Assembly: GCA_036925085.1 (NCBI GenBank)
Contig: JAUPFP010000031.1
Location: 1,054,001-1,118,000, forward strand
DNA: 64,000 nucleotides
Reading direction: 5' to 3'
Origin: Brachycybe producta
Lineage: Eukaryota; Arthropoda; Diplopoda; Playtdesmida; Andrognathidae
A program made the position numbers and the translations under genes. Shown here piece after piece: positions 11,301 to 23,068 of the stretch (its first letter is position 1; every line of letters starts with the position of its first letter). The notes under the pieces were generated by a model that was not told the DNA's origin, searched no databases, and saw nothing but the letters and a program-made list of their open reading frames with translations.

Positions 11301-13322
11301 TTCCAAATTGAAGTGCCCGAGAGAGCTGTGAAACATGTTCCCGATAACTACGAAATGCAGGGTCAACGTAAAGGATTTAAACGCTATTGGACGAAAGTAA
11401 CCAAAGAGAATCTTTCCGAAATGATAAGTGCAGAAGATCTTAGGGATGCGGCGTTGCGAGACATTATGAGACGCATATTTGCTAAATTCGCCAAAGAGTT
11501 GAGTTGAACCGAGAAAAACTTTTCGATTTGCAATGTAAACAGCTTATCTCTGTTATTGTTTTTGCAGTTACGAGAAGTGGGATAGAGCCGTACAGTGTCT
11601 TGCGACACTGGACGTTCTTGTTAGTTTAGCTCATTACAGTCAGTGTGGCAGTAGGATAATGTGTCGACCCAAAGTTCTCTTTCCATCCGACTCGATGAAG
11701 CCTTTTATAGAGATTCATGACGGTGTTCATCCTTGTATTTCGACCGTTTTCAGTGGTGGTGATTTCATTCCGAACGATACTATTGTCGGGTTGTCGGAAA
11801 ATGATAAGAATGCTAGTCTCGTACTTGTTACGGGTCCTAACATGGGTGGCAAATCGACTCTAATGAGGCAGGTTGGCCTGATAGTCATAATAGCACAGAT
11901 GGTACGAGTTAGATTAGACCGAAGTTGACGTTGCGGAAGTTGATTTTTGGTGGTTTTAAACTTCAGGGTTGTTATGTTCCTGCCGAGGTTTGCAAATTGA
12001 CTCCTGTCGATAGAGTTTTTACTCGTCTCGGAGCGAGTGATCGCATAATGCACGGTGAAGCTCTGATGTTGCGTTTAGCTTGCGAGTGGATTGATTTAAA
12101 TCGTATTTTTGTTGTTGATTTCAGGGGAAAGTACGTTTATGGTTGAATTGAGTGAAACTTCGTCGATTCTACAACATGCGACGCCGCATTCTTTGGTTCT
12201 TATGGATGAACTGGGAAGGGGCACTTCAACGTATGATGGCATAGCTATTGCGCACTCTGTTGTTAACGAGCTGGCGCATTCGATCCGTTGTCGAACTTTT
12301 TTTTCAACTCATTACCATTCACTAGTTGGAACGTTTTCTGCTGACGAGAGCTGTAAATTAGGCCACATGGTGAGATGAATTCACTTTTGGCGTTTATCAT
12401 GACACAGCAAAAAGTTTGCATAAAATTTACCAAAGTCATAATTATTGTTTCAACCCCTATTGGGTACGTTATGATACCATGTGTCATATGAATAGTAATA
12501 AGCAGTTAAATCCAAAATAAAAGTGAAAAATGCATAAAACGTGATAATGGCTTAATTTTCATGAATTTTGCATAAAATTCATTTTTTTTTTTTAAAAAAA
12601 CTGCCAGGAAAAAAATTCTACAAACGAAATGGTTTTGCTTTTTCAGAGTGATCTGATGATTGTTGCTATACAATGCTTCGAACATTTATTTGTTTGTTAT
12701 ATAATACACATTTTTATTTGCATAAAATGAAAAATGTTTTTGCATAATTAAATTATTTGCATATGCAACAAAATCAGCAATTTTTTTTGCATATTTTGAA
12801 CTTTTATATTTATTTTGTATTTGCATAAATGCATATTTATTTTATTGCATAAAATCAACAAATGTTTTTTACATAATTGGCATTTTTTTAATTAATTGTA
12901 TATATTTACATAAAGTGCATATTTTCTAAACTTTCCTTTCTTTTTCTTACAATATGTATTTTTATTCTCTTAGGCTTGTCTTGTAGAAAACGAGAATGAA
13001 GATGATCCGACGCAAGAGACGATAACGTTTTTATACAAGTTCATTCCTGGAGCTTGTCCTAAGAGTTATGGATTCAATGCTGCGATACTGGCTGGAATTC
13101 CAAATGATGTCGTTCGAAACGGACATAAAAAGGCCAAAGAGTTAGAAATCATAACCGAAGCAATTCAGATTTTTGGGTATCGTAGTTATTCATCTTGTAA
13201 ATTTACTTTTAATTCCATTTTAAATCTCGTTTATCTTTTTGTTTTTCAGCGCTTTAAACAAAGCAACTGATTTATCATCCGAGAAGCTCGTAAAATTAAT
13301 TTCTACAATTAGTTTGAATTAA
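5374..13322 (+). CDS. MSH6: DNA mismatch repair protein MSH6 (MutS-alpha subunit)
   Basis: Orthologue of MSH6, which pairs with MSH2 to form MutS-alpha and recognises base mismatches in the nucleus. 26 exons: 5374-5548, 5615-5801, 5862-6069, 6122-6319, 6386-6556, 6620-6708, 6770-6857, 6932-6991, 7572-7646, 7710-7845, 7961-8163, 8238-8309, 8420-8636, 8696-8765, 8845-8983, 9614-9722, 9788-9950, 10018-10188, 10591-10684, 10759-10914, 11271-11497, 11568-11901, 11967-12054, 12125-12369, 12974-13176, 13250-13322; 1316 aa. The N-terminus has a PIP-box-like KGTLFAYF (K replaces the usual Q). The PWWP domain ([15 protein letters not shown]) starts near residue 63. An acidic, Lys/Ser-rich linker follows. 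The mismatch-binding F-x-E is in GKFYEFY (396-398). The Walker A motif GPNMGGKST is near 1092-1100 and Walker [13 protein letters not shown] near 1168. Length is close to human MSH6 (1360). Introns 1 and 2 are 66 and 60 nt, both multiples of three without stops, so a naive open frame runs through them. Several introns carry FB1 elements. The gene looks intact. Confidence 0.96.
6992..7571 (+). other. MSH6 intron 8
   Basis: A 580-nt, T-rich intron between the exon ending in LFFK and the exon starting VGKFYE. It contains an open frame of about 60 codons (7062-7250) with no family resemblance. I see no repeat element I can name here. Confidence 0.7.
9243..9536. repeat. FB1 element in MSH6 intron 15
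   Basis: Left half: TTTCAGGTGTAAAATTAAG, then TTTCAGAAACTAGA. Right half: TTGAGTAGTTACCCCTTCTA, then TTGCGCCTGAAAAAC. The right end is GTTTACACTTTAAAACCACC followed by TTAA. It is more diverged than other copies. It lies about 75 nt upstream of the exon 16 acceptor. Confidence 0.65.
10209..10577. repeat. FB1 element in MSH6 intron 18
   Basis: A nearly full-length palindromic copy. Its left end starts near TTAAGATGGTTTAAG. The arms carry AAACTGGAAAGTGTTTTAGA and AGCTACCCTTCTAGTTTC. The right end is CACTTTAAAACTATTTTAAG. Only about 15 nt separate this end from the exon 19 acceptor, so the element supplies almost the whole intron. Confidence 0.75.
10925..11245. repeat. FB1 element in MSH6 intron 20
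   Basis: Left half includes TTTAGAAACTAGAAGGGTAG and a TCAAGAACTTTAGGG block. Right half includes GATTATCAACATGAAAAT and TCTTCTAGTTTCTAAAACAC. The arms are less well matched than in copies such as 28385-28722. It lies in the 356-nt intron between exons 20 and 21. Confidence 0.65.
12370..12973 (+). other. MSH6 intron 24 with TTGCATAA motif repeats
   Basis: This 604-nt intron contains about ten scattered copies of TTGCATAAAAT or close variants (TTGCATAATT, TTGCATATT), on an AT-rich background. This is a degenerate short-motif expansion. No palindromic element is visible. Confidence 0.5.
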
Positions 13323-14278
13323 TTTTTTTTTTCATTATTTTTCAGAACAGAAATGGTTTTGATAAGTTTTTTGATTTTGTTCTTGTTTACATTTAATTTC
13401 AAATATAACGATCATAATTTTTCAAAAAAAAAAACTTTTAATACAAACTATTTACAAATTGCACACACATAAAAAACACGCATAAAAATAATTAAAATGA
13501 GTTATTTAAGGTGGAACTAGAAGTTTTTAGTTATAACTTGTGCTTCTAGGATGGCGTTATCATCACTACGTGCAAGTGCATAACGACATTCTTATAATTG
13601 TGCAGGGGAAAAACGTTCAAGGGGCGAATCTACCAAAAAAACAAGTATGGAGATTCTTAAAAGCGTTTTTAAAACGAAATTCAAAGTGTTTGCGAAATTA
13701 TATGAATAAATTAACGAAGTGATTACTTTTTTGTGAATATCTTTTTGAAAATAATCGTTTTATGACAGTTTTAGAACTTTCATTTTCGTTTTGGATCATT
13801 ACTGCCGTTTTAAAACTGGCATTAAACTATTAATTCTAAATGGATGCTCATTAAACGTTAATCAACTGGTTAATTTAGTCATTTATTTTCAAAAACATTT
13901 TGAATTCCGTTTAAATGATGCTTTTAAGAAGCTCTGTACTTGGTTTTCGAGAGATTTGATCGTTGATATGTTATTTTCCTGTACAACTTTATGACAGTAG
14001 CCACTTGCAGACACGTAACGCCATCTAGGTGCACTATTTATAATCATTGGTCCAACCTTAACTAACATTTTTTTTTTGGTGATAATAAGATTTAAAAAAA
14101 AAAATACACTGCATAATCAGCAAAAAAAATTGCTTCAAATAAATGTGAACTGTACAAAAAATATACATTAGTTTTAGGATTCTAGAATGTTTTTCGATAA
14201 CCAAACTGGCCTCCCGTAATTTTTGTTTATTCCCTGACCATTCTAGAAGTGTTTCGCAAGAGAATTTATAAGTTGAGC
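13323..14278. other. Intergenic, MSH6 to ASM paralog A (tail-to-tail)
   Basis: AT-rich DNA between two convergent genes. Two open frames of about 60 codons (13540-13722 and 13791-13994) match no family I know. No tRNA, no clear repeat element. I see no canonical AATAAA close to the MSH6 stop. Confidence 0.5.
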
Positions 14279-14284
14279 TTTATT
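14279..14284 (-). terminator. Poly(A) signal of ASM paralog A
   Basis: AATAAA on the minus strand, four bases downstream of the TAA stop codon at 14288-14290. This implies an extremely short 3' UTR. Confidence 0.6.
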
Positions 14285-14287
14285 ATT

Positions 14288-17200
14288 TTAACATTCTTTG
14301 GAAGCTCCTCCGTAAGCTTTCTTGAGTCGACACAGCGTCAGTTGTTTGCATAAACCTGTACAACCCTTCTTATTGCCTCTTCGGTACATGTATCTGTAAA
14401 ACGTTTTAACGAATTGTTAGAAACTGCTACCGTAAATCGTTATCAAAAGTTTCTTACTTGTAATACTCTTTGAACATTTCGTTGTTTGTCGTGAGTTTCT
14501 TTACGAGTCTATCCCATTCTTCCGGATGTAACGATCTCATACCGAATGCATCTTTTGCCGAGTATAAAATATCCCAGGTGGGATTGTCGTTGGTGTTTGC
14601 ATTCTCCAAGTCCATGTAGAATGTCTCGTAGTCAAGAACCTCCTGTAAATAATGAAATAAAATTTAATCGTTACGTTCGACACTTTAAAGCTTGGGTATC
14701 AATGTCGTACCCTAGGACTTCCTTCGTAGTCGCCATCTACGTAGTATATTTTAAACGCTGGGTTAACTCCGTCGTAAGGAGAAACGCTGGGACCTATGTA
14801 GGCCACGTTGATCGGAACTGTAGGCTCGTATTTATCGTAAAAGATTTCAAATTCGTCTAGGTGACTGTGGCCGTAAAATTGAGCCACAATTGTCTCTTGG
14901 AATCTGTTAAAACATATTACATATTAGGCAATTATTTCAAAATTCGTGATTTTTGTGCGAATGGTTATTACTGTTCGGTTTTTTTCTAATTAAGTTTCTT
15001 AAGGAATCTTATGCGCGGCATAATGGCACATTAAAATATTTTATTTTGCTTGTCATTTCTGGTTTTGATGATGTATTTTGCAGTGTTGAGAAGGAATTTT
15101 CGAAAAGTAATAAATTACTTTTCGAAGTAATTAGTGATTACACCACATCACTTTTGAAATTGCATTTAGTAATTACTAATTACCTTTTCAAGTAATTAGT
15201 GATTACACCACTTTACTTTTGAAATTTGTATTTAGTAATTACCTTTTTCAATAAAAATGCAATTTACATTTTTTAATTACTTTTCAATTTGTTTTTATAT
15301 TTTTTTTTTCTCGAATTGTTCGGAACTTGAGTTAACTTATTAGTGATTATTGTGAAACTGTCTAATATCATTTCTTCATTTAGTTTTGTAATTTGAAAAG
15401 TAACTAAACAATTTATGGGGAAAATGAGTGATTGTGATTAACATATTTTAAAAAGGTTATAATTAGTTTTTCACTAATGTAATTAGTAAGTGTAATGAAT
15501 TACTTTGAAAAGTAACTTGTCTCAACACTGGCATGTGCTGCACTTCAACTCTCTCGTCCTTATGCCACAGTTTTTTGAATTTAGAAAATTAATCTTCAGG
15601 CAGCCAAGAAGGCCTGTGGCAGAGGGACAAAAGTCCAATTGCAACATGTGAAGCGCATTGTCGAACTCCTGTAACAATTGCAGTTCGTTCTGGTGCAGAA
15701 AATTAAGAGCCACATAATACAAGTTTATTTTCTGGTTGCTTGTAGAATAATTATTAAAATTCAAAGTCATTTTTTGAAGGTTTTCTCAGCTAATTAATAC
15801 AGGGTGTGTAAAATGTTTAATTATTTAATGAAAGAGCTATCCACTTCAGTTATGGAATGGGGAAATGTATTTCATTAGGTTAGCCAAGGTCATTGCTCCC
15901 CGTTATGCTGTCTCAACGAATAAGAAAACCTCTGTAGTTTTCTTAAAAGTTCAATGAACTCTTGAAATCAGTAAGAGTAGAATTAGAGCAAATTTTACTC
16001 TAGGGAACGTAAGTGTCTAATTATGCATATAATTTGCTTATATTTTTTTTACCTGGTTACAATTGTATTAAAGTTATCACTCCACACGTAATTGCAATCT
16101 ACTGATCCGGGTGGAATGTGACCGATGATGTGGACCTAAATCATAAAATGAAGTTGAGTTTCGAGAAAACTTTTTTCAATTACATGATTAAAATAATTGA
16201 GTTTTTTTTTTAATTTACTTTTTCTCCATTTATTTCAGCCTGTTCCAGTTCACCAACCAACCATTCTAATTGTCCGGCTGGATCTTTACTGTCCAATAGC
16301 ATCCACCTTTTATATCGAAAAAAAAACACAGATTAGAAAACGGGTAACTTAATTTTTGTATATTTTTCTTTCTGTTTACGAACCAGTTTTTATTGTGGCA
16401 ATAGTTTGTATTTAGCGAAATGATTCTTAATCCGGGCTTCACCAAAACTGAGTAAAATCCACCACTAAAAATATAATAAACACATTTTAGGGAAAGATGT
16501 CTTTAATTTAAATGGTTACTTTCACTAAATATTTAATTTTAAATAATCTTTAATTTATAATTATGCTTTTCTTCTAACTATCAAGGCTTGTTAGAGGTTA
16601 AGAATTTCTGTTAACCTTAAATTAACTAATAGTTTCCTAGAATTTAGCCTCTAACTAGTCTTCTCTCATTTAATAAATTTGCTTTTTTATTTATTTTATT
16701 AATTAAATTATATTTAATTTATAACTTTTTATTCTAACCATCGAAGCTACTGTAGTTAAAGGTTAAAAGGCTTCCGACATTTCAGCTAACTAAAAGCTGT
16801 CCTAGATTTTAGCCTCTAAAAGTTATGAAACTTTGGCCATATTCTAAAAAGTTACTCAAGGCAAAGTAAAACTTAAAGCTAAACTTATAAAAACTCTTCA
16901 TAGACTCGCTATAGAGTTTTGTCTTAAGGTGTGTTTTAAGCCTAACTTTATTTTGAGCAATGTTTTGAACTCATTGGCTATATTAGCCTTTTGCCAGTTA
17001 ATTAATAGTAAATACTCCATGTTTGCACTAGGAATTTCGACTTTGTACACTCTAACTGGGTTCAACTTGAAGTACTTAAGTACTAAGTTTTGATTCTTGA
17101 ATTTGGACCTGAGAAGGAGCCACCTTATTTAATTCTAAGTACAACTACAATATTATTTCAGTAAAAACTGAAAGTGATTAATAAGATAGTGAAAGTGGCT

Positions 17201-20200
17201 AAAAGTTTAGCCAAAAGAAAATGGCAACAAAAAACTAGTTTGTTGATGTTGTCCCACTTATTTAAAATTGTACTAAAACAACTTTTCATTTTTTTCTCAA
17301 GTGCTTTTTTAAGTAATGGTTTTTTGTTGTTGTATTCTTATTGTTTTCAGATTATTATGGTTTGAAGGTGTGTCTACTTTTTTTTAAGACAACAAAAAAA
17401 ACTTACTAAGCAACTGTGTCCGAGATATTTCCGGGCACCAACTGACTCCAAGATGCGTTCAGTGCATGATACAAGTAACGGATCGAGAACGGACCGTTCG
17501 TATTCGGAGGTGGAAAACTACCAAACAAGATTAAAGTAAGTTAGAATTTCTCGTGAGATTATTCCTGATTGAGGCCTTTACGAACCTATTTGCGGGTGCG
17601 CTTTCGTGGTTTCCGACACTTGGATAGATTGGAGTGTTTGGAAAGTAACTCTTTAATTTCTGATTAAAGTGTTTGGTCATTAACATGTTGTCTTCTCGGC
17701 TCTGTTGCCAAATGTCATGCGGTGGTACATCACCAGTCCATATGATGTAGTCAAACTACAAAATATAATTATACTGAAAATGAAACGTCGAACATCAGAA
17801 AAAGTTTAGCAAGAGTTTTAACCTCGTGAGACTCTTTCAAGTGTTCGAGTAGACTGTCAACGGTTCGTGCCGGAGTGTCGCATCTTCCTGTACTACCCCA
17901 TTTACCGGCACGATGTTGAGTGAAACCAAATCCTCGTTTTTTGTCACGACAACAGAGTGGTTCGCCACAGTCTACGGTCGAACCTTCGACATAATCGTTG
18001 TCGATGTGAACATCTGTGATGTGTAACACTTTGAGTTTGTTCGCATATGGCTAAGAAACAATTGAATGTCAATTAAACATCTTTCAATATCGATTTAAGG
18101 CCAAAAAAAAATCAGAAAATACATGAAACCCCTTACAGTTGACAACCACGTTTGAGTACATTATTGGGGGGTATTTTCAATTGCATAAAATGCACAATTT
18201 TTATTTGTACGTTTCTGTACGTAAACATTTGCGTAAAAGTTTTGGTCTTAATAATGAAACTTGATGGTTTGTCAACAGCTGATATGTATATCGTTCACAG
18301 ACGAGTGGCTTTTAGTGGTCAAATTGACTGCGGCTAAAGCCTGGTTTACACGGGTAGAGGTTTTAGTAGAGTAGAGTAGCGAGGAGAGTAGACTCTACTC
18401 GCTACTCTACCAAAAATGGGTTTGGAACCGTTCTCACGATAGGAGAGTAATCGCAGTACTACTGCTGTGTTGGACTAAACTGAACTCTACCAGTCACTGA
18501 AGAAAGTTGAGTCTACACGGGTATAGTGAGGAGGCTAGTAGAGTGTTTCGAGGTGGAGGGGGTAAGTAGAGTAGAGCTACTTTGCCACATGTGCGATAGT
18601 ACTCTACTCTACCAGCAAACCAGTACTCTACTGCAAACTCTATTCTACTGCGATTTTTGCCGCGTTTCTACAGGTAGAGTTACTCTACTCTACCCAGTAC
18701 TCTACTAAAAACGCTACCCGTGTAAACCAGGCTTTAGGGTTGGTCTGCCAGTGGTTGGAAAGTGGCTCTAGTTTCGTTGTTAATGAACCCCCAAAATTGG
18801 TCGTGTAGAATCGGGGTTCTATCACATGCCAAGAACTTAGGTAGTTTATCTCGGTCACTAAAAGTCACCCTTTGCGAGAAATTCCTTCGAGAGAGAGAGA
18901 GTAAACAACTCACCTTTCTTCTGAACATTGCCTGTTGAGATTCCATTGGTATTTTTTGTGGAACGTCAACGTCCCAGCCGAATGTCTCAAAGTAGGTCCT
19001 TCCGATGCAATTTCCTTGCAATAGAAATCCACAGATTTCTTCGTCTAAATAGTCGATGTTACGCAGAATGTACATGACTTCCGGCTGAATAAGACGAAAA
19101 ATGAGAAAACAATTAAATATTTTAATTAATAGTATTTTTTTATTACTACTTTTTAACTGTCGTCCTAGAAAACTTTTATTTTTATAAAATAACCTCAGGG
19201 AGAAAAGTAACATTTAACACACTTTTCATATATTTTATATAGGAATTAAATGATTTATGTTCAATTTCTCCCGAACCCTCATTAGTTTTTGTTTATTAAT
19301 AAATGAGGCTTCAACAAAAAAATATCACAACATGGATAAAAATTTCAGAAAGATTTTTTTCGATTAGACTTTTAGACAAAGTTTAATCAATGTTTTATGA
19401 ACATGTGATTTTAGAACTTCTGGTTGGTTCACTAAGTATAGAAATTGAAAGTATGTCAGAGACTAGAACGGGTAGCTGAATCAATTATTAATGTATTTTC
19501 ATGTTGAATATCTTTCAAAATAAACTTTGTATAGACGAAAATCGTCAGCTTTAAAGTTGGAGCCATTTTCAAACGGACATAAAAGTTTTATTTTAAAAGA
19601 TATTATCATGGAAATACCCTAAAGTGATCGAACTACCCTTCTAGTTTCTAAAATACTGCTGAAATTGGTAATTCAAGCTTACAAAAAATTTGAAAGTGTG
19701 AACAACAATTTAAAAAAAAATATCATATCCTTGTGAGTTACTAATTTTGAAACTGACATAAAATGTTTATTTTAAAATATATATGAATATGAAAATATCC
19801 CTCAAGTGATTGAGTTACACTTCTAGTTTTTAGAACATTTTAACGTTTCTTTCAGACAAGAAATAACCAGAGTTTGAGAGTTAATTTTACACTTTAGAAT
19901 TACTTTTTAAGTTACAGAAACCAATGCAAAAGTTCACTTTTAAGTCAAAACTTACCAAGAATTCGTTGATGAACCCGTGGCAGACTCTTTCTGACGTTTC
20001 AGTCAGAATATTGCAGACATTTCCCATAGTATGAGCCACCTCTTCGTTAGTTTTATTCGCATACACAAACTGACGAACAAGTCCGACACCCATTTCGCAT
20101 ACGTAACAACTGAGCCGAAAATTGGACGTGACAAATCCAACTTTTTGCCGCATAATGCTGACAATCGAATCGGGTTTCTGAAGAGCACTGATAGCATTGC

Positions 20201-20567
20201 TTACGAAACGTCCGATCAGTTCCGTCGTTGGACTCACACGAAAAGAAAGTGGTGAAGAGTCCCCAACATCGTCATCGTTGGCCGCTCTCGATTCGGCACG
20301 ATCCGTGCCGTCGGTGTCATCGGTCTCACTCTGTGCTCTGGCCATATGTTCCTCCAACATGAGTTTAACTCTTTCTCGTATTCCCGAACGCTCTTCGGCA
20401 TTACCGACAAGTGACCGAACACCATCTCGAAACCAACGGTGGACAGCACGTCCTAAGAGTCCGACGGTTGGTGATGGGTTCGGTGTGGCCACCACTAGCA
20501 CGGTAGATGTGGCGGCCACAATGCATAAGAGCACGGCACTAATTTTAACGTGGCTCAAAGAAACCAT
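14288..20567 (-). CDS. SMPD1-like: Acid sphingomyelinase-like phosphodiesterase, paralog A
   Basis: Secreted or lysosomal enzyme family that cleaves sphingomyelin to ceramide and phosphocholine. 11 exons in coding order: 19956-20567, 18914-19084, 17823-18050, 17586-17755, 17407-17517, 16384-16464, 16219-16306, 16053-16135, 14711-14903, 14458-14642, 14288-14393; 675 aa. The start at 20567 gives a signal peptide (MVSLSHVKISAVLLCIVAA). A long acidic insert (about residues 75-120) follows, then a saposin B domain with its cysteines (SCYVCEMG, GNVC, RVCHGF, EEICGFL, GNCIG). The metallophosphatase domain has DVHID (274-278), [22 protein letters not shown] and GHSHLDEF, so all metal ligands are present. 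The C-terminus is Cys-rich (GCTGLCKQLTLC). A second copy lies upstream at 23.1-31.2 kb on the same strand. Large introns carry MITEs. Looks intact; substrate is inferred from the family. Confidence 0.93.
15081..15530. mobile_element. hAT-like MITE in ASM-A intron 8
   Basis: The terminal inverted repeat CAGTGTTGAGA (15081) pairs with TCTCAACACTG (ending 15530). The interior is rich in AAGTAATTAGTGATTAC and complements, with two near-tandem copies of a 75-bp block (15118-15240). CAG...CTG ends and AAAGTAAT-rich bodies are typical of short hAT elements. The flanks GTATTTTG and GCATGTGC could be a diverged 8-bp duplication. It interrupts the repeat that also occurs at 26578-26670. Confidence 0.55.
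15590..15665 (-). repeat. Repeat block shared with 26585-26660
   Basis: Read on the minus strand this block translates as FDNALHMLQLDFCPSATG followed by a GCL motif. The same peptide-like segment ([18 protein letters not shown]) is at 26585-26650, and its interrupted reverse copy at 15056-15080 plus 15531-15580 surrounds the hAT-like MITE. I do not recognise the peptide. It may be a decayed transposon segment or only a conserved DNA repeat. Confidence 0.45.
18335..18736. mobile_element. 402-bp TIR element with GTAGAG repeats
   Basis: Perfect 23-bp terminal inverted repeats (18335-18357 and 18714-18736) start TAAAGCCTGGTTTACACGGG. TA at both outer ends suggests a TA target duplication. The interior is built from GTAGAGTAGAG, TACTCTACTCTACC and similar short palindromes on both strands. 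It sits in ASM-A intron 2. No coding capacity. Confidence 0.75.
19435..19900. repeat. FB1 element plus a second FB1 half in ASM-A intron 1
   Basis: 19435-19665 is a palindromic copy (GAGACTAGAACGGGTAGCTG; GAACTACCCTTCTAGTTTC). 19735-19897 repeats only the right half (AAGTGATTGAGTTACACTTC, then CTTTCAGACAAGAAATAACC, ending ACACTTTAGAATTAC). The second may be an independent, truncated insertion. Confidence 0.6.
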
Positions 20568-21971
20568 TTCGGTTGCAAAAATGAAAATGAGGTAAATTTT
20601 GAGCACACGGGTCTCTTTAAAGAACCTGACTTGAGAGAAGGTGCGCTACTTTTTTGCCTAATAGAAAGATTATTGACCGAATGTGTCCGAATTTTAAAAA
20701 AGTAGGAGGGGGGGGGAATAAGCTAGAAACGGTCGACCTAAATCCCGATCATCAACGCCTTGTTGAAAATTCGAAAGCCAAAAATTATATAACCTTACAA
20801 TTCTTGATTGAAATAACAGTTATGAAACTGTAGTTGTTTTTTTGGGTGGTGGTTGTTTCTAGTCCGTTAATCTCCACCATGACCGGATGGCCACTTTCAA
20901 ACGTTTCTCCCACCCCATATATATAATATATTTTAAATTATAAATCCTCCCTCCCACCTTGTCCACTTAATAATATCTTTTGGTGACCTATAACACCTTT
21001 GTTAGAATAGGTCTCCATTTGCGTCAAAACTGGCCTCTTAATTTTTTATTTTGGTTATTTTTATATTATTTTTACTAAAAGAAAATTGAAATTTAAATAG
21101 TTTCATTTTTTTTTTGGTAAGACCTCCTTTTTTTTCTTTCTACCGGATCTAAAGTTGATCTTGATTTTTAGAAATTGTGGCACCTATTTATTTATTTAAA
21201 AATAGTTAACAAAAAAAACTTAACTTTCTAAATTATGTTTGTCCGAACTTTTTGAAGTTTTATTAATTTTCTTATTAAAAGAAGCTTAAAATTTAGATTA
21301 AAAACTGGTTAGAATTACTTTTCTAATAAGTTTTTAATCTAAATTTTAAACTTTTTTAAAATCTGAAATCTTTTATAGATCTTTTTTAAAAATAATTTTT
21401 CACTAAATTTGATGCATATTAAAATAATTTATTCAAACTGTGATATTCTAATAAAATGAAATTCGTCTAAATTAAGTTTCGTCAAAAATTGGAAGTTTTC
21501 TAATATGTATTTTATGCTGTAATTAATAATATAAAAAACTAGATTAAATAAACTTATTTGAAAGTTAAGCAAAACGAAATTTTAATTGTTAAAGAAAAAG
21601 GTTTAAATTTAGACAAAACTTATTCGAAAGTTAATTTTGTGTGATTATTTAATAAATTATTTTATTAAGCATCAAATTTAGTGAAAAATTATTTTAAAAA
21701 ATTATAAAGATTTCAGATTTAAAAAAACAAACAAATCACACAAAATCAACTTTTTAAGAAGTTTGTCTAAATATGAAAGTAATAAAACGTGGATTATAAA
21801 TATAGGTAAAAATATTTATCTTTAAATTATCATAAAAAATGTAACCGAATTATATTTTTGAAGTCTCATCACAAATTTGATTGTCAAAAATATAAAATAG
21901 TTAAGATGGTTTGTTAAGTGTATAATGGACAGTTAAAGATGGCTGTCCAGGTGGAGAACGGATTGTGTATA

Positions 21972-22238
21972 AACGCCTCTCGAATTCTGGTTATTCTGTT
22001 TTTCAGAAGCAAAATTAGAAGAAACTAGAAAGTGTTTTAAAAACTAGAATGGTTATAATACACACATGAGGATATTTTCATGTTAATATCTTTTAAATGA
22101 TTCAATTTTGTGCAGATGATATTTTATTTAATTTTTAACGAGCTCGTAAAAAAGTTTATTTTGAAATTTATTAAACATGAAAATAATAAGTGAGTGCGCT
22201 ACCGTTCTAGTTTTTAACACACTTTCTAATCAGAAAAC
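21972..22238. repeat. FB1 element between ASM paralogs
   Basis: Left half TCTGGTTATTCTGTTTTTCA, then GTGTTTTAAAAACTAGAATG. Right half ATTAAACATGAAAATAATAA, then GCTACCGTTCTAGTTTTTAA. Arms are degraded on the right side. Confidence 0.6.
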
Positions 22239-22727
22239 AACTTATTTAAATTTGATTGGTGAATAAATAATAATCTGAAAGCCTCTGAATTAGAAATAGT
22301 TGCACTGAAAGTGGCCGCGAGACTCTTGAAAAAAATGATGTTATTTTTGTTAAATGGGTTTATTTATAGAACACGTTTAGAAATATAAAAAAAAAATGTA
22401 ATTTTACCAAAAGACGTCAGAAATCGCCCATATTTTAATATTCAGTCGTTCCAAAAATCTGAAATGATTTCATTCGGTTACGGTCAATTTTTTTTTTTTT
22501 TCAAAAAATAAGAAATCAAAGCCTTAAATTTGTTAACACATTTTTTATTAGTTCTTTGTTTTTTAAATTAATTAAATTAAAATCATGAATAAAAAATAAA
22601 TTACTTGTGACAAATTTTAAGACGAATAAGAATTGAAAATAATAACAAGTGCATAAATTAAATAACAGAACTTCGAAAAATAAAACATTTTTTTGGCTGT
22701 AAAAATTAAATTTAAAAACACAGTGGA

Positions 22728-23005
22728 AAAAGTTTAACAAGAAATGGAAAAGACCGGAATATGTTTTTTCGTGTTAAAAAAAAAGGAATTTTTAGGCTAT
22801 TTTCTAAGGGGAACTGGACCGAAAATATATTTCGTGTTAAACTTTTTTCACTGTATTTTCCGTGGTAAACATGTAGAATACAACGGAAGAAGTTTAACGC
22901 AAAATGGAAGGGACCGGAATATTTTTTTCTTGTTAAAAAAGGAATTTTTAAGGAACCGATCCGAAAATATATTTCGTGTTAAACGGTTTTCACTGGATTT
23001 TCGAC
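22728..23005. repeat. Two-copy duplication ending in GTGTTAAAC blocks
   Basis: The block AAGTTTAACAAGAAATGGAA, GACCGGAATATG, GTTAAAAAAAAAGGAATTTT, CGAAAATATATTTCGTGTTA recurs about 155 bp later with small changes (AAGTTTAACGCAAAATGGAA ...). Each copy ends in TTTCGTGTTAAAC followed by TTTTTTCACTG or GGTTTTCACTG. A short related palindrome is at 31905-31950. Confidence 0.55.
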
Positions 23006-23068
23006 AGATGGACATTTACTAAAAAATCATCGTCCCTTTGATGTTATCAATGGTCATTATTATTATTT

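Larger units (their letters stand above)
20568..23068. other. Intergenic, between the two ASM paralogs
   Basis: AT-rich, without supported coding exons. 21240-21780 shows diverged inverted repetition (blocks such as TTAAAATTTAGATTAAAAA, GTTAATTTTGTGTGATTATT and their complements). An FB1 copy is at 21972-22238 and a two-copy duplication at 22728-23005. The promoter of paralog A should be just above 20567. Confidence 0.55.

Noticed and set aside
13540-13994. Two short frames between MSH6 and ASM-A
   Set aside because: Random-looking composition, no homology and no splice context.
20197-20595. 132-codon plus-strand frame and a second minus-strand frame over ASM-A exon 1
   Set aside because: Both are shadows of the real first exon, whose protein has a signal peptide and a saposin domain.
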